Source: Candidatus Lachnoclostridium avicola (lineage in GTDB: Bacteria; Bacillota; Clostridia; Lachnospirales; Lachnospiraceae). Taken from it: 64,000 bases of DNA. Below are positions 8,761-16,630 of this stretch, piece after piece (within the stretch, counting starts at the first letter, position 1; each line of letters begins with the position of its first letter). The stretch is from NCBI GenBank assembly GCA_019114465.1, contig DXFM01000013.1:28896-92895 (forward strand), given 5' to 3'. The position numbers and the translations under genes are program-made. The notes under the pieces are model-generated. The model made no database searches. It had not been told where the DNA came from and saw only the letters and a program-made list of their open reading frames with translations.

Positions 8761-9682
8761 ATTTTTTCTCCTCTTCCTTCTCCTTCTTTTTCTTTCTGAT
8801 CCAGGCAGCCAGCGCCGCCGCGGCCAGCAGCAGAAGCCCCAGGGACAGCATCAGCGCCGCGGCCCGAAACAGAAGGCTCAGCCAGCTTTCCCCTTCCCGT
8901 TCCGAGCCGGAAGCACCATCCGGCGCCCTCTCACCGGCCGCCTGGCCGCCTGCCTCCCCGGTTCCATCCTCTATTTCCACGGTGCGGTAGAGAACCGCCT
9001 CGTCCCAGACCCGCTTCTTCCCGGAAGCCAGGGCGCTGCGGCAGAGAATCCCCTCTTCATTTCTGTAGCTCTCCCCGTCCCACACTACCTGTTCCACCAC
9101 ATAATCGGCGGGACTTACCCCGATGGCGGACAGGAGCAGAGCTCCCCGGTCTTCATAAAAGGGAGTGTCCCCGCCGGCGGCTATTTTCTGCCCTTCCAGC
9201 AGATAAAAATCCGATCCGTATTTCTCAAAAATCACCGGGAAGGAAAAATTGTCCTCCCACCGCTCCCGGAGCCTCTCCCTCTCCGCCAGCTGCCAGGGCG
9301 CCTCATTGTCCTCTCCCGGCAGGGTCTCCGGAATCTCTGTAATCCCCTCCACGTCCCGGAAAACCACCTGTTTTTCCCCGGGAGGCAGCCCATTCCCGGA
9401 GCCGGCCGCTCTCCCGGCGGCTGCCTCTTCCGTGTCGGCAGTCTCTCCCACAGCAGCACGCTCTTCTATGGCAGCACTCTCTCCCACGGCAGCACGCACT
9501 TCCACGGCGGCAGTCTCTCCCACAGCAGCACGCACTTCTACGGCGGCAGTCTCTCCCACAGCAGCCGTCTTCGCAGCAGCAGTCTCTCCCACGGTTCTTC
9601 CCGCGGCAGAGATCTCCCCACAGATGCCGGCTCCTCCCGCCAGAGACGCCGTCAGCAGAATCACCCAAAGATATTTTTTCAT
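8744..9682 (-). CDS. repeat-containing membrane-anchored protein, function unknown
   Basis: I do not recognise a family. The start at 9682 is chosen because GGAAAGGAG precedes it and it opens with MKKYLWVILLTASLAGG, a signal peptide. Residues ~35-90 are a low-complexity Ala/Val/Glu tract made of near-identical 12-residue units (AAVGETAAVEVR). A folded middle part contains EKYGSDFYLLEGQKI. Near the C-terminus is one membrane helix (about residues 275-300), followed by a Lys/Glu-rich tail, giving a sortase-independent surface-anchor topology. An in-frame ATG 48 nt upstream lacks a good site. The order signal peptide, flexible stalk, domain, membrane anchor suggests a cell-surface protein. Confidence 0.65.
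   Translation of the reverse strand: MKKYLWVILLTASLAGGAGICGEISAAGRTVGETAAAKTAAVGETAAVEVRAAVGETAAVEVRAAVGESAAIEERAAVGETADTEEAAAGRAAGSGNGLPPGEKQVVFRDVEGITEIPETLPGEDNEAPWQLAERERLRERWEDNFSFPVIFEKYGSDFYLLEGQKIAAGGDTPFYEDRGALLLSAIGVSPADYVVEQVVWDGESYRNEEGILCRSALASGKKRVWDEAVLYRTVEIEDGTGEAGGQAAGERAPDGASGSEREGESWLSLLFRAAALMLSLGLLLLAAAALAAWIRKKKKEKEEEKKSPDGI
9440..9600. repeat. 36-bp coding tandem repeat
   Basis: Four to five tandem units of about 36 bp encode AAVGETAAVEVR-like peptides inside the unknown surface gene. Units differ by a few bases. It is direct and in frame, so it is not a CRISPR. Confidence 0.8.
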
Positions 9683-9857
9683 AGTTCCGTCTCTCCTTTC
9701 CCACGCAGGGAAAGTCTCAGGCTCCATCATTTTCTATTCAGTTGTCAGTTTCTGGAAAATACCGCCCGGAACAGGCGGCCTTGCTTGAATTCAGACAGGC
9801 TTCTCTCATTATACGGAAAAACGGGAAAAAGCTCAAGACTTTTTCCCGCCTTCGTTT

Positions 9858-10412
9858 CTATATTTCCCACTCTTTTTTCTTTCTGCCGAATACCTGGCCG
9901 CAGAGGGTCACATACTCTTTGTAGGGCTCGCATTCCGCCAGTTCCTTCAGGCACTCCGCCATGCTCCAGTAATACCAGCCCTGGGCCTCCTTGCGCTTGT
10001 CGTTGAAACGGTCCCACAGGGCCTCTCCCATGGTGAGGTAATCCCGGGCCACGGAGCGGATATTGCTCAGCTTGTCTCCCAGCACCACGATCTTCAGATC
10101 CCGGCTGCCCTCTCTCACCCGCCGCAGCTTTTCCGACTTTCTCTCCATCCAGGAACGGCTCTTGTCATCCGTCTCCTTCACCACAAGATCTGCCACCCGG
10201 TCCCCGAACCGGCTGCGCACCTCCTCTTCGCTGGCGTCTGTATCCTCCAGCACGTCATGGAGAATAGCCGCGGCAATCAGCTCCTCGTCCTCCGTCACGC
10301 TCCCCACGATCACCGCAGCTTCCAGCGGATGAACAATGTAGGGGATCCTGGTCCCCTTTCTCACAGCCCCCCTGTGGGCTTCCACAGCAAATTCCACGGC
10401 TTCTTTTATCAT
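9858..10412 (-). CDS. HD-domain hydrolase, (p)ppGpp-hydrolase-like
   Basis: A 184-residue protein resembling the hydrolase half of RelA/SpoT or the stand-alone SAH/Mesh1 type. The metal motifs are visible: HRGAVRKGTRIPYIVHPLEA near residues 13-32, then AAILHDVLEDTDAS near 47-60 with the HD pair, and LKIVVLGDKLSNI with the ED/KLxN region. It probably hydrolyses ppGpp or a related nucleotide in the cytosol. The synthetase domain is absent. The ribosome binding site is weak (GGAAAGG). Single gene. The substrate is inferred from family. Confidence 0.82.
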   Translation of the reverse strand: MIKEAVEFAVEAHRGAVRKGTRIPYIVHPLEAAVIVGSVTEDEELIAAAILHDVLEDTDASEEEVRSRFGDRVADLVVKETDDKSRSWMERKSEKLRRVREGSRDLKIVVLGDKLSNIRSVARDYLTMGEALWDRFNDKRKEAQGWYYWSMAECLKELAECEPYKEYVTLCGQVFGRKKKEWEI

Positions 10413-10511
10413 ATCTGCCTTTCCGGCCAGCGGCCAAAATGCACTTTTTTCTTACAATTCTTTCTATTATCTTAATCATAGCACAGCCGGCCGAAATTTA
10501 GAAGTTAAAAC

Positions 10512-10540
10512 TTGTAAGACAGGAAATTTTCTGCTATGCT
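10512..10540 (+). promoter_or_regulatory. promoter of the 10.6 kb gene
   Basis: TTGTAA at 10512-10517, a 17-nt spacer and TATGCT at 10535-10540, about 52 nt before the start codon. Confidence 0.55.
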
Positions 10541-10592
10541 ATAGGTCAGGGTACGGGCTGGCCCGTACAAATAAACCATCAGGAGGCGTTTC

Positions 10593-11357
10593 ATGAAGCA
10601 GAATCGGACCCGCAGAAAAAGACAGACAGAATCCCATGATTTTTTGACTGTCATCCTCTTTTATATTCTGCCGTTCATTATCATAAACTCTGTGATCTTC
10701 TATCTCTTTACGGCAAAGCCGAAGCTGGAGATCACTGTAGGGGATACGGAGGACTACCTGACCACCACAGCCACCGTCCACATCCGCTCCTTCCTTCCCA
10801 CTAAGAATCTGACCATCGCAAAAGACGGCGACGCGGTGGAATATGAGCAGACAGACAGCAAAACCTACTCCGTTCCCATTACTTCCAACGGAGTGCTGGA
10901 GGTTTCCATCCAGAACTTCAACGGCATGTCCGCCGCGGAATACGCCCATATCAGCATTCTGGACGACGTGGCTCCAACCGTCACCGACTACTCCTTAGAC
11001 GATGACGACGTGCTCACCGTCGTCCTGGAAGACACCCAGTCCGGCGTGGATTTTGAAACCATCTACGCGGTGGATTCTGACGGAGATCATGTTTTCCCCA
11101 TCAGCCAGGACCGCTCCGCCGGGGAAGTGAAATTTGAAATGGATTCCATGGGCCTGACCCTCCACGCCAGCGATCTCACCGGCAACGAGCTTCAGGTGAC
11201 CTTCTCCACCCATCTGGACGACGGCGAGGAAGTTCTGAACAATATTGAGGGCACAGAGACCACCATTCTCGCCGGAGAGCACGAAAACGAGACCGACGCC
11301 TTCCAGGCGGAGACGGAAGAAGAAACCAGCACAGAAGAGGACGAGGCGGAGGAGTAA
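10593..11357 (+). CDS. membrane-anchored extracytoplasmic protein, function unknown
   Basis: A 254-residue protein starting with a basic cytoplasmic segment (KQNRTRRKRQ), then one membrane helix at about residues 23-43. The extracytoplasmic part reads like one or two Ig-like or cadherin-like beta domains (KPKLEITVGDTEDY..., then DDVAPTVTDYSLDDDDVLTVVLED). The C-terminus is a strongly acidic Glu/Thr tail. It is preceded by a promoter and followed by a strong terminator, so it is monocistronic. I cannot assign a family. The topology is well supported and a function is not. Confidence 0.7.
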   Translation: MKQNRTRRKRQTESHDFLTVILFYILPFIIINSVIFYLFTAKPKLEITVGDTEDYLTTTATVHIRSFLPTKNLTIAKDGDAVEYEQTDSKTYSVPITSNGVLEVSIQNFNGMSAAEYAHISILDDVAPTVTDYSLDDDDVLTVVLEDTQSGVDFETIYAVDSDGDHVFPISQDRSAGEVKFEMDSMGLTLHASDLTGNELQVTFSTHLDDGEEVLNNIEGTETTILAGEHENETDAFQAETEEETSTEEDEAEE

Positions 11358-11370
11358 TTTCCGCCTTCTG

Positions 11371-11417
11371 AAAAAGCCCTGGGGCAGGATCCCGCAAGAT
11401 CCGCCCCAGGGCTTTTT
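11371..11417. terminator. bidirectional terminator
   Basis: A 15-bp perfect stem, AAAAAGCCCTGGGGC (11371-11385) / GCCCCAGGGCTTTTT (11403-11417), lies between convergent genes. It can serve both the unknown plus-strand gene and malQ. Confidence 0.9.
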
Positions 11418-11462
11418 GTCTGCCGTATCAACCGTTCGGCTCCGCATTTCCTTCTGTTTGCT

Positions 11463-12935
11463 CTATCCGAGTCTGCCGTAGACCCAGGCCAGATCCCGGC
11501 AGGCCTCCGCCAGTTTCCCGTCAAATTCATCCGGCAGAAGCCGCCATTTCCAGTTGTCGCCCAGGGTGGACGGCTCGTTGATCCTGGCCTCGCTTCCCAG
11601 CCCCAGATAGTCCTGCATGGGAATGACCGCCAGTCTGGCCCGGCTTCCCAGGGCCGCCCGGATGAAATCCCAGTGAATCTCTTTCCTGGGCGTATGGCGG
11701 TTCCCCAGATAACGGATGGAAAAATCCCGATCCCACTCCGGCATGGCCTCATACCAGCCCTGAATGGTGTCATTGTCGTGGGTGCCTGTGTAGACCACGC
11801 AGTTCTCATCGTAATGGTAAGGCAGGTAAATGCTCTGCCCGTCTGCGGAAAAGGCAAATTCCAGCACCTTCATGCCGGGAAAGCCCGACTTTCTCACCAT
11901 CTCAAACACGCTGGGGGTCAGAAATCCCAGATCCTCCGCGATAATCTCCAGCTTCCCCAGCTTCTTCTCTATGGCGTCAAACAGCTCCAGGCCCGGTCCT
12001 TTCTCCCAGTGGCCTCCCGCCGCCGTATCGTCCTCAGCGGGAATGGAATAATACTCGTCAAAGCCCCGGAAATGGTCCACCCGCACCACGTCATAGAGGC
12101 GGAAGCAGTAGGCCATCCGGCGGATCCACCAGGCATATCCCGTCTTTTTGTGATAGTCCCAGCGGTATAGGGGATTGCCCCAGAGCTGCCCCGTGGGACT
12201 GAATCCGTCCGGCGGGCACCCGGCCACAAAATCCGGCTCCCGGTCCTCGTTGAACTGAAACAGCTCCGGATGGAACCAGCTGTCCGCGCTGTCAAAGGCC
12301 ACGTAAATGGGGATATCCCCGATGATCCGAACTCCGCGGCTGTTGGCGTAGTCCTTTAATTTCTTCCACTGCTCCTGAAATTTCAGCTGCTGAAACTCAT
12401 AGAAGAGAATCTCATCCGCCAGCTCTTCCTCCCAGGCTTTTACTGTCTCCGGCTTCCGCAGGCGGATATCCTCCTCCCACTGGGCCCAGCTCTTTCCCTG
12501 GAACTGGTTCTTCACCGCCATGTACACGCAGTATTCCTTTGTCTCCTGCTCCAGCTTTTCCCCGGACTTCTGTCCCAGAGCCTTCCACCGGTTAAAAGCT
12601 TTCCGCAGCACCTGGAACCTGGTTTTATAAATCCTTTCATAATCCACATATCTGGGATTCTGTCCGCAGTCCGCCTCCAGGCATTCTTCCTCTGTCAGAA
12701 GTCCCTCCTCCGCCAGGGTATCCAGATCGATGAAATACGGATTTCCCGCGAAAGCGCTGAAGGACTGGTAGGGGGAATCCCCGTAGCCTGTAGGCCCAAA
12801 GGGAAGCACCTGCCAGTATCTCTGTCCCGCGGCTTCCAGCCGGTCCACAAACTCATACGCTTCCTTTGAAAACCCCCCGATTCCGTAGGGAGACGGAATA
12901 CTGGTGACAGGAAGCAGAATTCCACATTCCCTCAT
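11463..12935 (-). CDS. malQ: 4-alpha-glucanotransferase (amylomaltase)
   Basis: A 490-residue GH77 enzyme that transfers alpha-1,4-glucan chains between maltodextrins in the cytosol. The N-terminal GILLPVTSIPSPYGIGGFS is diagnostic. Catalytic motifs: the nucleophile region VVRVDHFRGFDEYY near residues 282-295, EIIAEDLGFLTP near 332-343 with the acid Glu, and YTGTHDNDTIQGW near 385-397 with the third Asp. It is the last gene of glgB-mscS-malQ. Its start overlaps the mscS stop by 4 nt (ATGA), so translation is probably coupled. It works with GlgB in glycogen or maltodextrin remodelling. Confidence 0.96.
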   Translation of the reverse strand: MRECGILLPVTSIPSPYGIGGFSKEAYEFVDRLEAAGQRYWQVLPFGPTGYGDSPYQSFSAFAGNPYFIDLDTLAEEGLLTEEECLEADCGQNPRYVDYERIYKTRFQVLRKAFNRWKALGQKSGEKLEQETKEYCVYMAVKNQFQGKSWAQWEEDIRLRKPETVKAWEEELADEILFYEFQQLKFQEQWKKLKDYANSRGVRIIGDIPIYVAFDSADSWFHPELFQFNEDREPDFVAGCPPDGFSPTGQLWGNPLYRWDYHKKTGYAWWIRRMAYCFRLYDVVRVDHFRGFDEYYSIPAEDDTAAGGHWEKGPGLELFDAIEKKLGKLEIIAEDLGFLTPSVFEMVRKSGFPGMKVLEFAFSADGQSIYLPYHYDENCVVYTGTHDNDTIQGWYEAMPEWDRDFSIRYLGNRHTPRKEIHWDFIRAALGSRARLAVIPMQDYLGLGSEARINEPSTLGDNWKWRLLPDEFDGKLAEACRDLAWVYGRLG

Positions 12936-13768
12936 TTTCTTTTTTCTCCTTTATCTATCATTTCCCCATAACTCACATGGACGTCCATCTGATTAAAGGG
13001 TATTTCAATCCCCGCCTCGTCCAGGCGCAGCTTGATCTCTTCCGTTATATCCCACCGCGTCGGCCAGTAGTCGTCGGTGGCCGTCCATCCCCTTCCACCG
13101 ATGATCACAGCGCTGTCGGCCAGCTGATCCACAAACACCTGGATGGGATGATCCTTCAAAACTTTCGGATGGCTGGTGTAAATATCCAGCAGAATATCTT
13201 TCGCCTTCTTCAGATCCGCCTGATAGCCGATGCCCACCGTCAGGTCCAGCCGGCGGAACTTCTCCGCGGTGGCGTTGGTGATGGGGCTGTTGGAAAGACT
13301 TCCGTTGGGGATGACCACTGTCTTGTTGTCCATAGTGTTGAGAGTAGTGTACACCAGGCCGATGACCGCCACCGTTCCCTCCCCGTACTGGCTCACAATA
13401 TAGTCCCCCACTTTAAAGGGACGCACGAGCAGAATCAGAACTCCCCCCGCAAAATTGGAAAGGCTTCCCTGAAGCGCAAGTCCCAGGGTCACACCGGCGG
13501 AGCCCAGCAGGGCGATAATAGAGGACGACTGGATCCCGATTCGCTCCGCCGCCATAAAAATCAGCACGGCGTACAGCCCCACCTGAATCAGGGACAGGAG
13601 AAATTTTCTCAGGGAAAGCTCCAGTTCCATCCTCGCAAAGGAGCGCTCCGCCATCCGGCGGACCGCTCCCACTACTTTAAATCCGATAATCAGAATCAAA
13701 ACTGCTGCCAGCAGGTCCATGGCAAAGCCGGACAGAGCCGGCAGCCAGTTTTTTACAGTATCAGGCAT
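12932..13768 (-). CDS. small-conductance mechanosensitive channel (MscS family)
   Basis: A 278-residue MscS-type channel with three predicted membrane helices (residues ~10-30, 55-80, 85-115). The pore helix pattern is LGSAGVTLGLALQGSLSNFAGGVLILLVRPFKVGDYI near residues 88-124. The cytosolic beta domain contains TVAVIGLVYTTLNTMDNKTVVIPNGSLSNSPITN. AGGAG precedes the ATG. It is embedded between two glycogen enzymes, 14 nt after glgB and overlapping malQ. Such a channel releases solutes on hypo-osmotic shock; co-expression with glycogen turnover may link it to osmotic load from free sugars, which is inference. Confidence 0.93.
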   Translation of the reverse strand: MPDTVKNWLPALSGFAMDLLAAVLILIIGFKVVGAVRRMAERSFARMELELSLRKFLLSLIQVGLYAVLIFMAAERIGIQSSSIIALLGSAGVTLGLALQGSLSNFAGGVLILLVRPFKVGDYIVSQYGEGTVAVIGLVYTTLNTMDNKTVVIPNGSLSNSPITNATAEKFRRLDLTVGIGYQADLKKAKDILLDIYTSHPKVLKDHPIQVFVDQLADSAVIIGGRGWTATDDYWPTRWDITEEIKLRLDEAGIEIPFNQMDVHVSYGEMIDKGEKRK

Positions 13769-13782
13769 GAATCACACTCCTG

Positions 13783-16464
13783 TTATTGTTCTTTCTTCCC
13801 ATGGGAAACTTTTCTTCCGGCCGCTTTTACCGTGGCTGCCGCCGCCGACGCCGCTTTCTTCACCGCCGCCGAGGTCTCCGCCAGAGCCGTCCCGGTCTTC
13901 TTCTTCGGGTCTTCCTTCTCCTTCAGAGCCGTTCCCGCTTTCTTCTTCGGGTCTTCTTTTTCCTTTAAGGCTGTTCCCGTGGTCTTTGCCGGATCGGTTT
14001 TCTCCGCCAGGGCCGTCCCAGCCTTTTTCTTCGGATCTTCCTTTTCCTTTAAGGCCGTTCCCGTGGTCTTCTTCGGGTCCTCTTTCTCCTTTAAGGCCGT
14101 TCCCGTGGTCTTTGTCGGGTCGTTCTTCTCCGCCAGGGCCGTCGGGCCTGTCTTTGCCACTTCCATCTTCTCCGCCTTCACCGCGTGGGGCGCAGCCTTC
14201 TTTCCAGCTGTCTTCCTCACCGATTTTTTTGGAGCCTCCGGGGTGCAGGTGAAGACGCTGACGCTCATGGGAGCCACATTGATGACGATGGAGTTGGGAC
14301 GCTCGTTCCACTCCTCCTTCTTTGAAGTCTTCACCCGGGGATTGGTGACGCCGCTTCCGCCGAACTCCACGCTGTCGCTGTTTAAAATCTCCTTATACTT
14401 TCCGGCGAAGGGAACGCCCACCTGGAATTTCTCATGAACCACAGGAGCGAAGTTGCAGACGAACAGAAGAGTCTCCTCCTTCTTTCTCGTCTTTCTCACA
14501 AAGATGGCAATGTTCTCCGCCGCGTTGTTGCACTCGATCCACTCGAAGCCGTCGGGATGGTAGTCCAGCTGGCTTAAGGCCGGATACTGGCTGTACATCT
14601 TGTTTAACACTTTCACATACTCCTGCATCTGGCTGTGGATGGGGTACTGGAGCAGATCCCACTCCAGTTCTTTGTTTTCATTCCACTCGTCCATCTGGCC
14701 GAAATCCTGGCCCATGAACAGCAGCTTCTTTCCGGGATGGCCCAGCATGAAGCCGTAAGCCGTCCGCAGGTTGGCAAATTTCTCCTCAAAAGTGGCCCCC
14801 GGCATCTTGTTTACCATAGATCCCTTTCCGTGCACCACCTCGTCGTGGGAGAACACCAGGATAAAATCCTCACTGTAGGCGTAGATCATGCTGAAAGTCA
14901 GCTCGCCGTAGTGGTAGTTGCGGAAGTAGGGGTCGCACTGCATGTAGCCCAGGAAATCGTTCATCCATCCCATGTTCCACTTGTAGTCAAAGCCCAGGCC
15001 GTCATCTTTCACATCTCCGGTGATCTTCGGCCATGCCGTGGACTCCTCGGCGATGAGGATGGCTCCGTTTTTCTTCTTCTTGAAAATGGAGTTTAAGTGC
15101 TTCAGAAACTCCACCGCATCCAGGTTCTCATGGCCGCCGTAAATGTTGGGCACCCATTCTCCGTCATTCTTTCCATAGTCCAGATACAGCATGGAAGCCA
15201 CCGCGTCCATGCGGATACCGTCGGCGTGGTATTTCTCCGCCCAGAACAGGGCGTTGGCAATCAGGAAGTTGGAAACCTGAGGTCTGGCATAATTGTAAAT
15301 CAGGGTTCCCCAGTGGGGATGGGCGCCTTTTCTCGGATCTCTGTGCTCATAGAGACAGGTGCCGTCAAATTCCGCCATGCCCCAGGCGTCTCTCGGGAAA
15401 TGGGCGGGTACCCAGTCCAGGATCACGCCGATGCCCTGGCCGTGCATGTAATCCATAAAATACATAAAGTCATCAGGGGTTCCGTAGCGGCTGGTGGGGG
15501 CATAGTAGCCGCTCACCTGATAGCCCCAGGAAGCGTCCAGAGGATGCTCCATCACCGGCAGCAGCTCCACATGGGTGTATCCCATCTTCTTCACATACTC
15601 CGCCAGCTTCGGGGCGATCTCCCGGTAATTGTAAAATTCGGATCCCACAATGGGATTCCCTGCCTCGTCCATCTGAAGCTCTTTTCTCATAAAAGAGCCC
15701 AGATGAAGCTCATAGATGGACATCGGCTTCGTCTTGGTGTCCGTCTTTGCACGCTTGTCCATCCACGCCTTGTCGTTCCATTTATATTTCTCAATATCCC
15801 ATACGATGGATGCCGTATTGGGGCGCAGCTCCGCGTAGTTCGCATAGGGATCCGCCTTTAAAATGGGATCTCCGTTCATCTTCTTGATCTCATACTTATA
15901 GAGAGCGCCTTCTTCCAGCCCGGGAACGAACAGCTCGTACACCCCGTAGCCCTCATGAAGCTTCATCTGATGCCTTCTGCCGTCCCAGAGGTTAAAATCT
16001 CCCACCACGCTCACCCGCATGGCACAGGGGGCCCAGACGGCAAACAGCACGCCCTTTACTCCGTCCACGGTCATGGGATGGGCTCCCAGCTTTTTGTAGA
16101 CCTCATAGTTCACGCCGGCGTCAAACTTCTTTAACTCCTGCTCCGTGATCTGATTGGAAAAGCTGTAGGGATCCCGAATCTCCGCCTTCGTCTCATTGTC
16201 GTAGGTAATGCGGAGTGTGTAGGGAGCTATGGTTTTTCTCGGTATGAGAACAGCAAAAAATCCCTCTTCATCCGCCATCTCCATCTGGTAGGTGCCGGAT
16301 CCCATCTTCACCTCTATACTTTCAGCCGTGGGAATAAAGGCCTGGACCAGCACGCCGCCGTCCACCACATGAGCTCCCAGCAGATTTTCCGGATGGCGCG
16401 CCTCCGAATAAACCATTTCCTCTATTCCAGCCCAGTCCATTAAGTCATACAGCATCTTGTTCAT
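13783..16464 (-). CDS. glgB: 1,4-alpha-glucan branching enzyme with repeat tail
   Basis: An 893-residue GH13 branching enzyme that makes alpha-1,6 branches in glycogen. After an N-terminal extension and a CBM48-like domain (VWAPCAMRVSVVGDFNLWDG near 145-164), the catalytic barrel shows DWVPAHFP, GIRMDAVASMLYLDYG (nucleophile Asp), LIAEEST (acid Glu) and VFSHDEVVHGKGS (third Asp). The usual all-beta end is finished by about residue 735. A Lys/Glu/Thr-rich tail of roughly 140 residues follows, built of seven 14-residue repeats (GTALKEKEDPKKKA type) and ending in an Ala/Lys histone-H1-like stretch. Branching enzymes normally stop near 630-750 residues. First gene of the glycogen operon. Confidence 0.95.
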   Translation of the reverse strand: MNKMLYDLMDWAGIEEMVYSEARHPENLLGAHVVDGGVLVQAFIPTAESIEVKMGSGTYQMEMADEEGFFAVLIPRKTIAPYTLRITYDNETKAEIRDPYSFSNQITEQELKKFDAGVNYEVYKKLGAHPMTVDGVKGVLFAVWAPCAMRVSVVGDFNLWDGRRHQMKLHEGYGVYELFVPGLEEGALYKYEIKKMNGDPILKADPYANYAELRPNTASIVWDIEKYKWNDKAWMDKRAKTDTKTKPMSIYELHLGSFMRKELQMDEAGNPIVGSEFYNYREIAPKLAEYVKKMGYTHVELLPVMEHPLDASWGYQVSGYYAPTSRYGTPDDFMYFMDYMHGQGIGVILDWVPAHFPRDAWGMAEFDGTCLYEHRDPRKGAHPHWGTLIYNYARPQVSNFLIANALFWAEKYHADGIRMDAVASMLYLDYGKNDGEWVPNIYGGHENLDAVEFLKHLNSIFKKKKNGAILIAEESTAWPKITGDVKDDGLGFDYKWNMGWMNDFLGYMQCDPYFRNYHYGELTFSMIYAYSEDFILVFSHDEVVHGKGSMVNKMPGATFEEKFANLRTAYGFMLGHPGKKLLFMGQDFGQMDEWNENKELEWDLLQYPIHSQMQEYVKVLNKMYSQYPALSQLDYHPDGFEWIECNNAAENIAIFVRKTRKKEETLLFVCNFAPVVHEKFQVGVPFAGKYKEILNSDSVEFGGSGVTNPRVKTSKKEEWNERPNSIVINVAPMSVSVFTCTPEAPKKSVRKTAGKKAAPHAVKAEKMEVAKTGPTALAEKNDPTKTTGTALKEKEDPKKTTGTALKEKEDPKKKAGTALAEKTDPAKTTGTALKEKEDPKKKAGTALKEKEDPKKKTGTALAETSAAVKKAASAAAATVKAAGRKVSHGKKEQ
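13850..14150. repeat. 42-bp tandem repeat encoding the GlgB tail
   Basis: About seven in-frame direct repeats of 42 bp encode GTALKEKEDPKK(K/T)(A/T). They are close to identical at DNA level, so copy number is likely variable between strains. Confidence 0.88.
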
Positions 16465-16496
16465 ATGAGAACCCCCTTTATGGAAATCTACTACTT

Positions 16497-16525
16497 ATTT
16501 TACCATTTTGAACCGTATAACACAA
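16497..16525 (-). promoter_or_regulatory. candidate promoter of glgB-mscS-malQ
   Basis: Minus-strand TTGTGT (16525-16520), a 17-nt spacer and TAAAAT (16502-16497), about 33 nt before the glgB ATG. Confidence 0.5.
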
Positions 16526-16630
16526 CGATATTATTTTCTTTTTTTCCCTAATATGATAAAATTGTATCAGCAATTATGCAGCAGTAATCTATGATTTCAA
16601 ACGAAACCACGGGAAGGAGTGAATTTTTCA

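Noticed and set aside
9440..9600. Possible CRISPR-like array
   Set aside because: The units are contiguous, in frame and without unique spacers, so they are coding repeats. The same applies to 13850-14150.
12977..14437. 486-codon plus-strand open frame across mscS and the glgB tail
   Set aside because: Low-complexity Phe/Ser/Val repeats are the antisense reading of the Lys/Glu repeats of GlgB.
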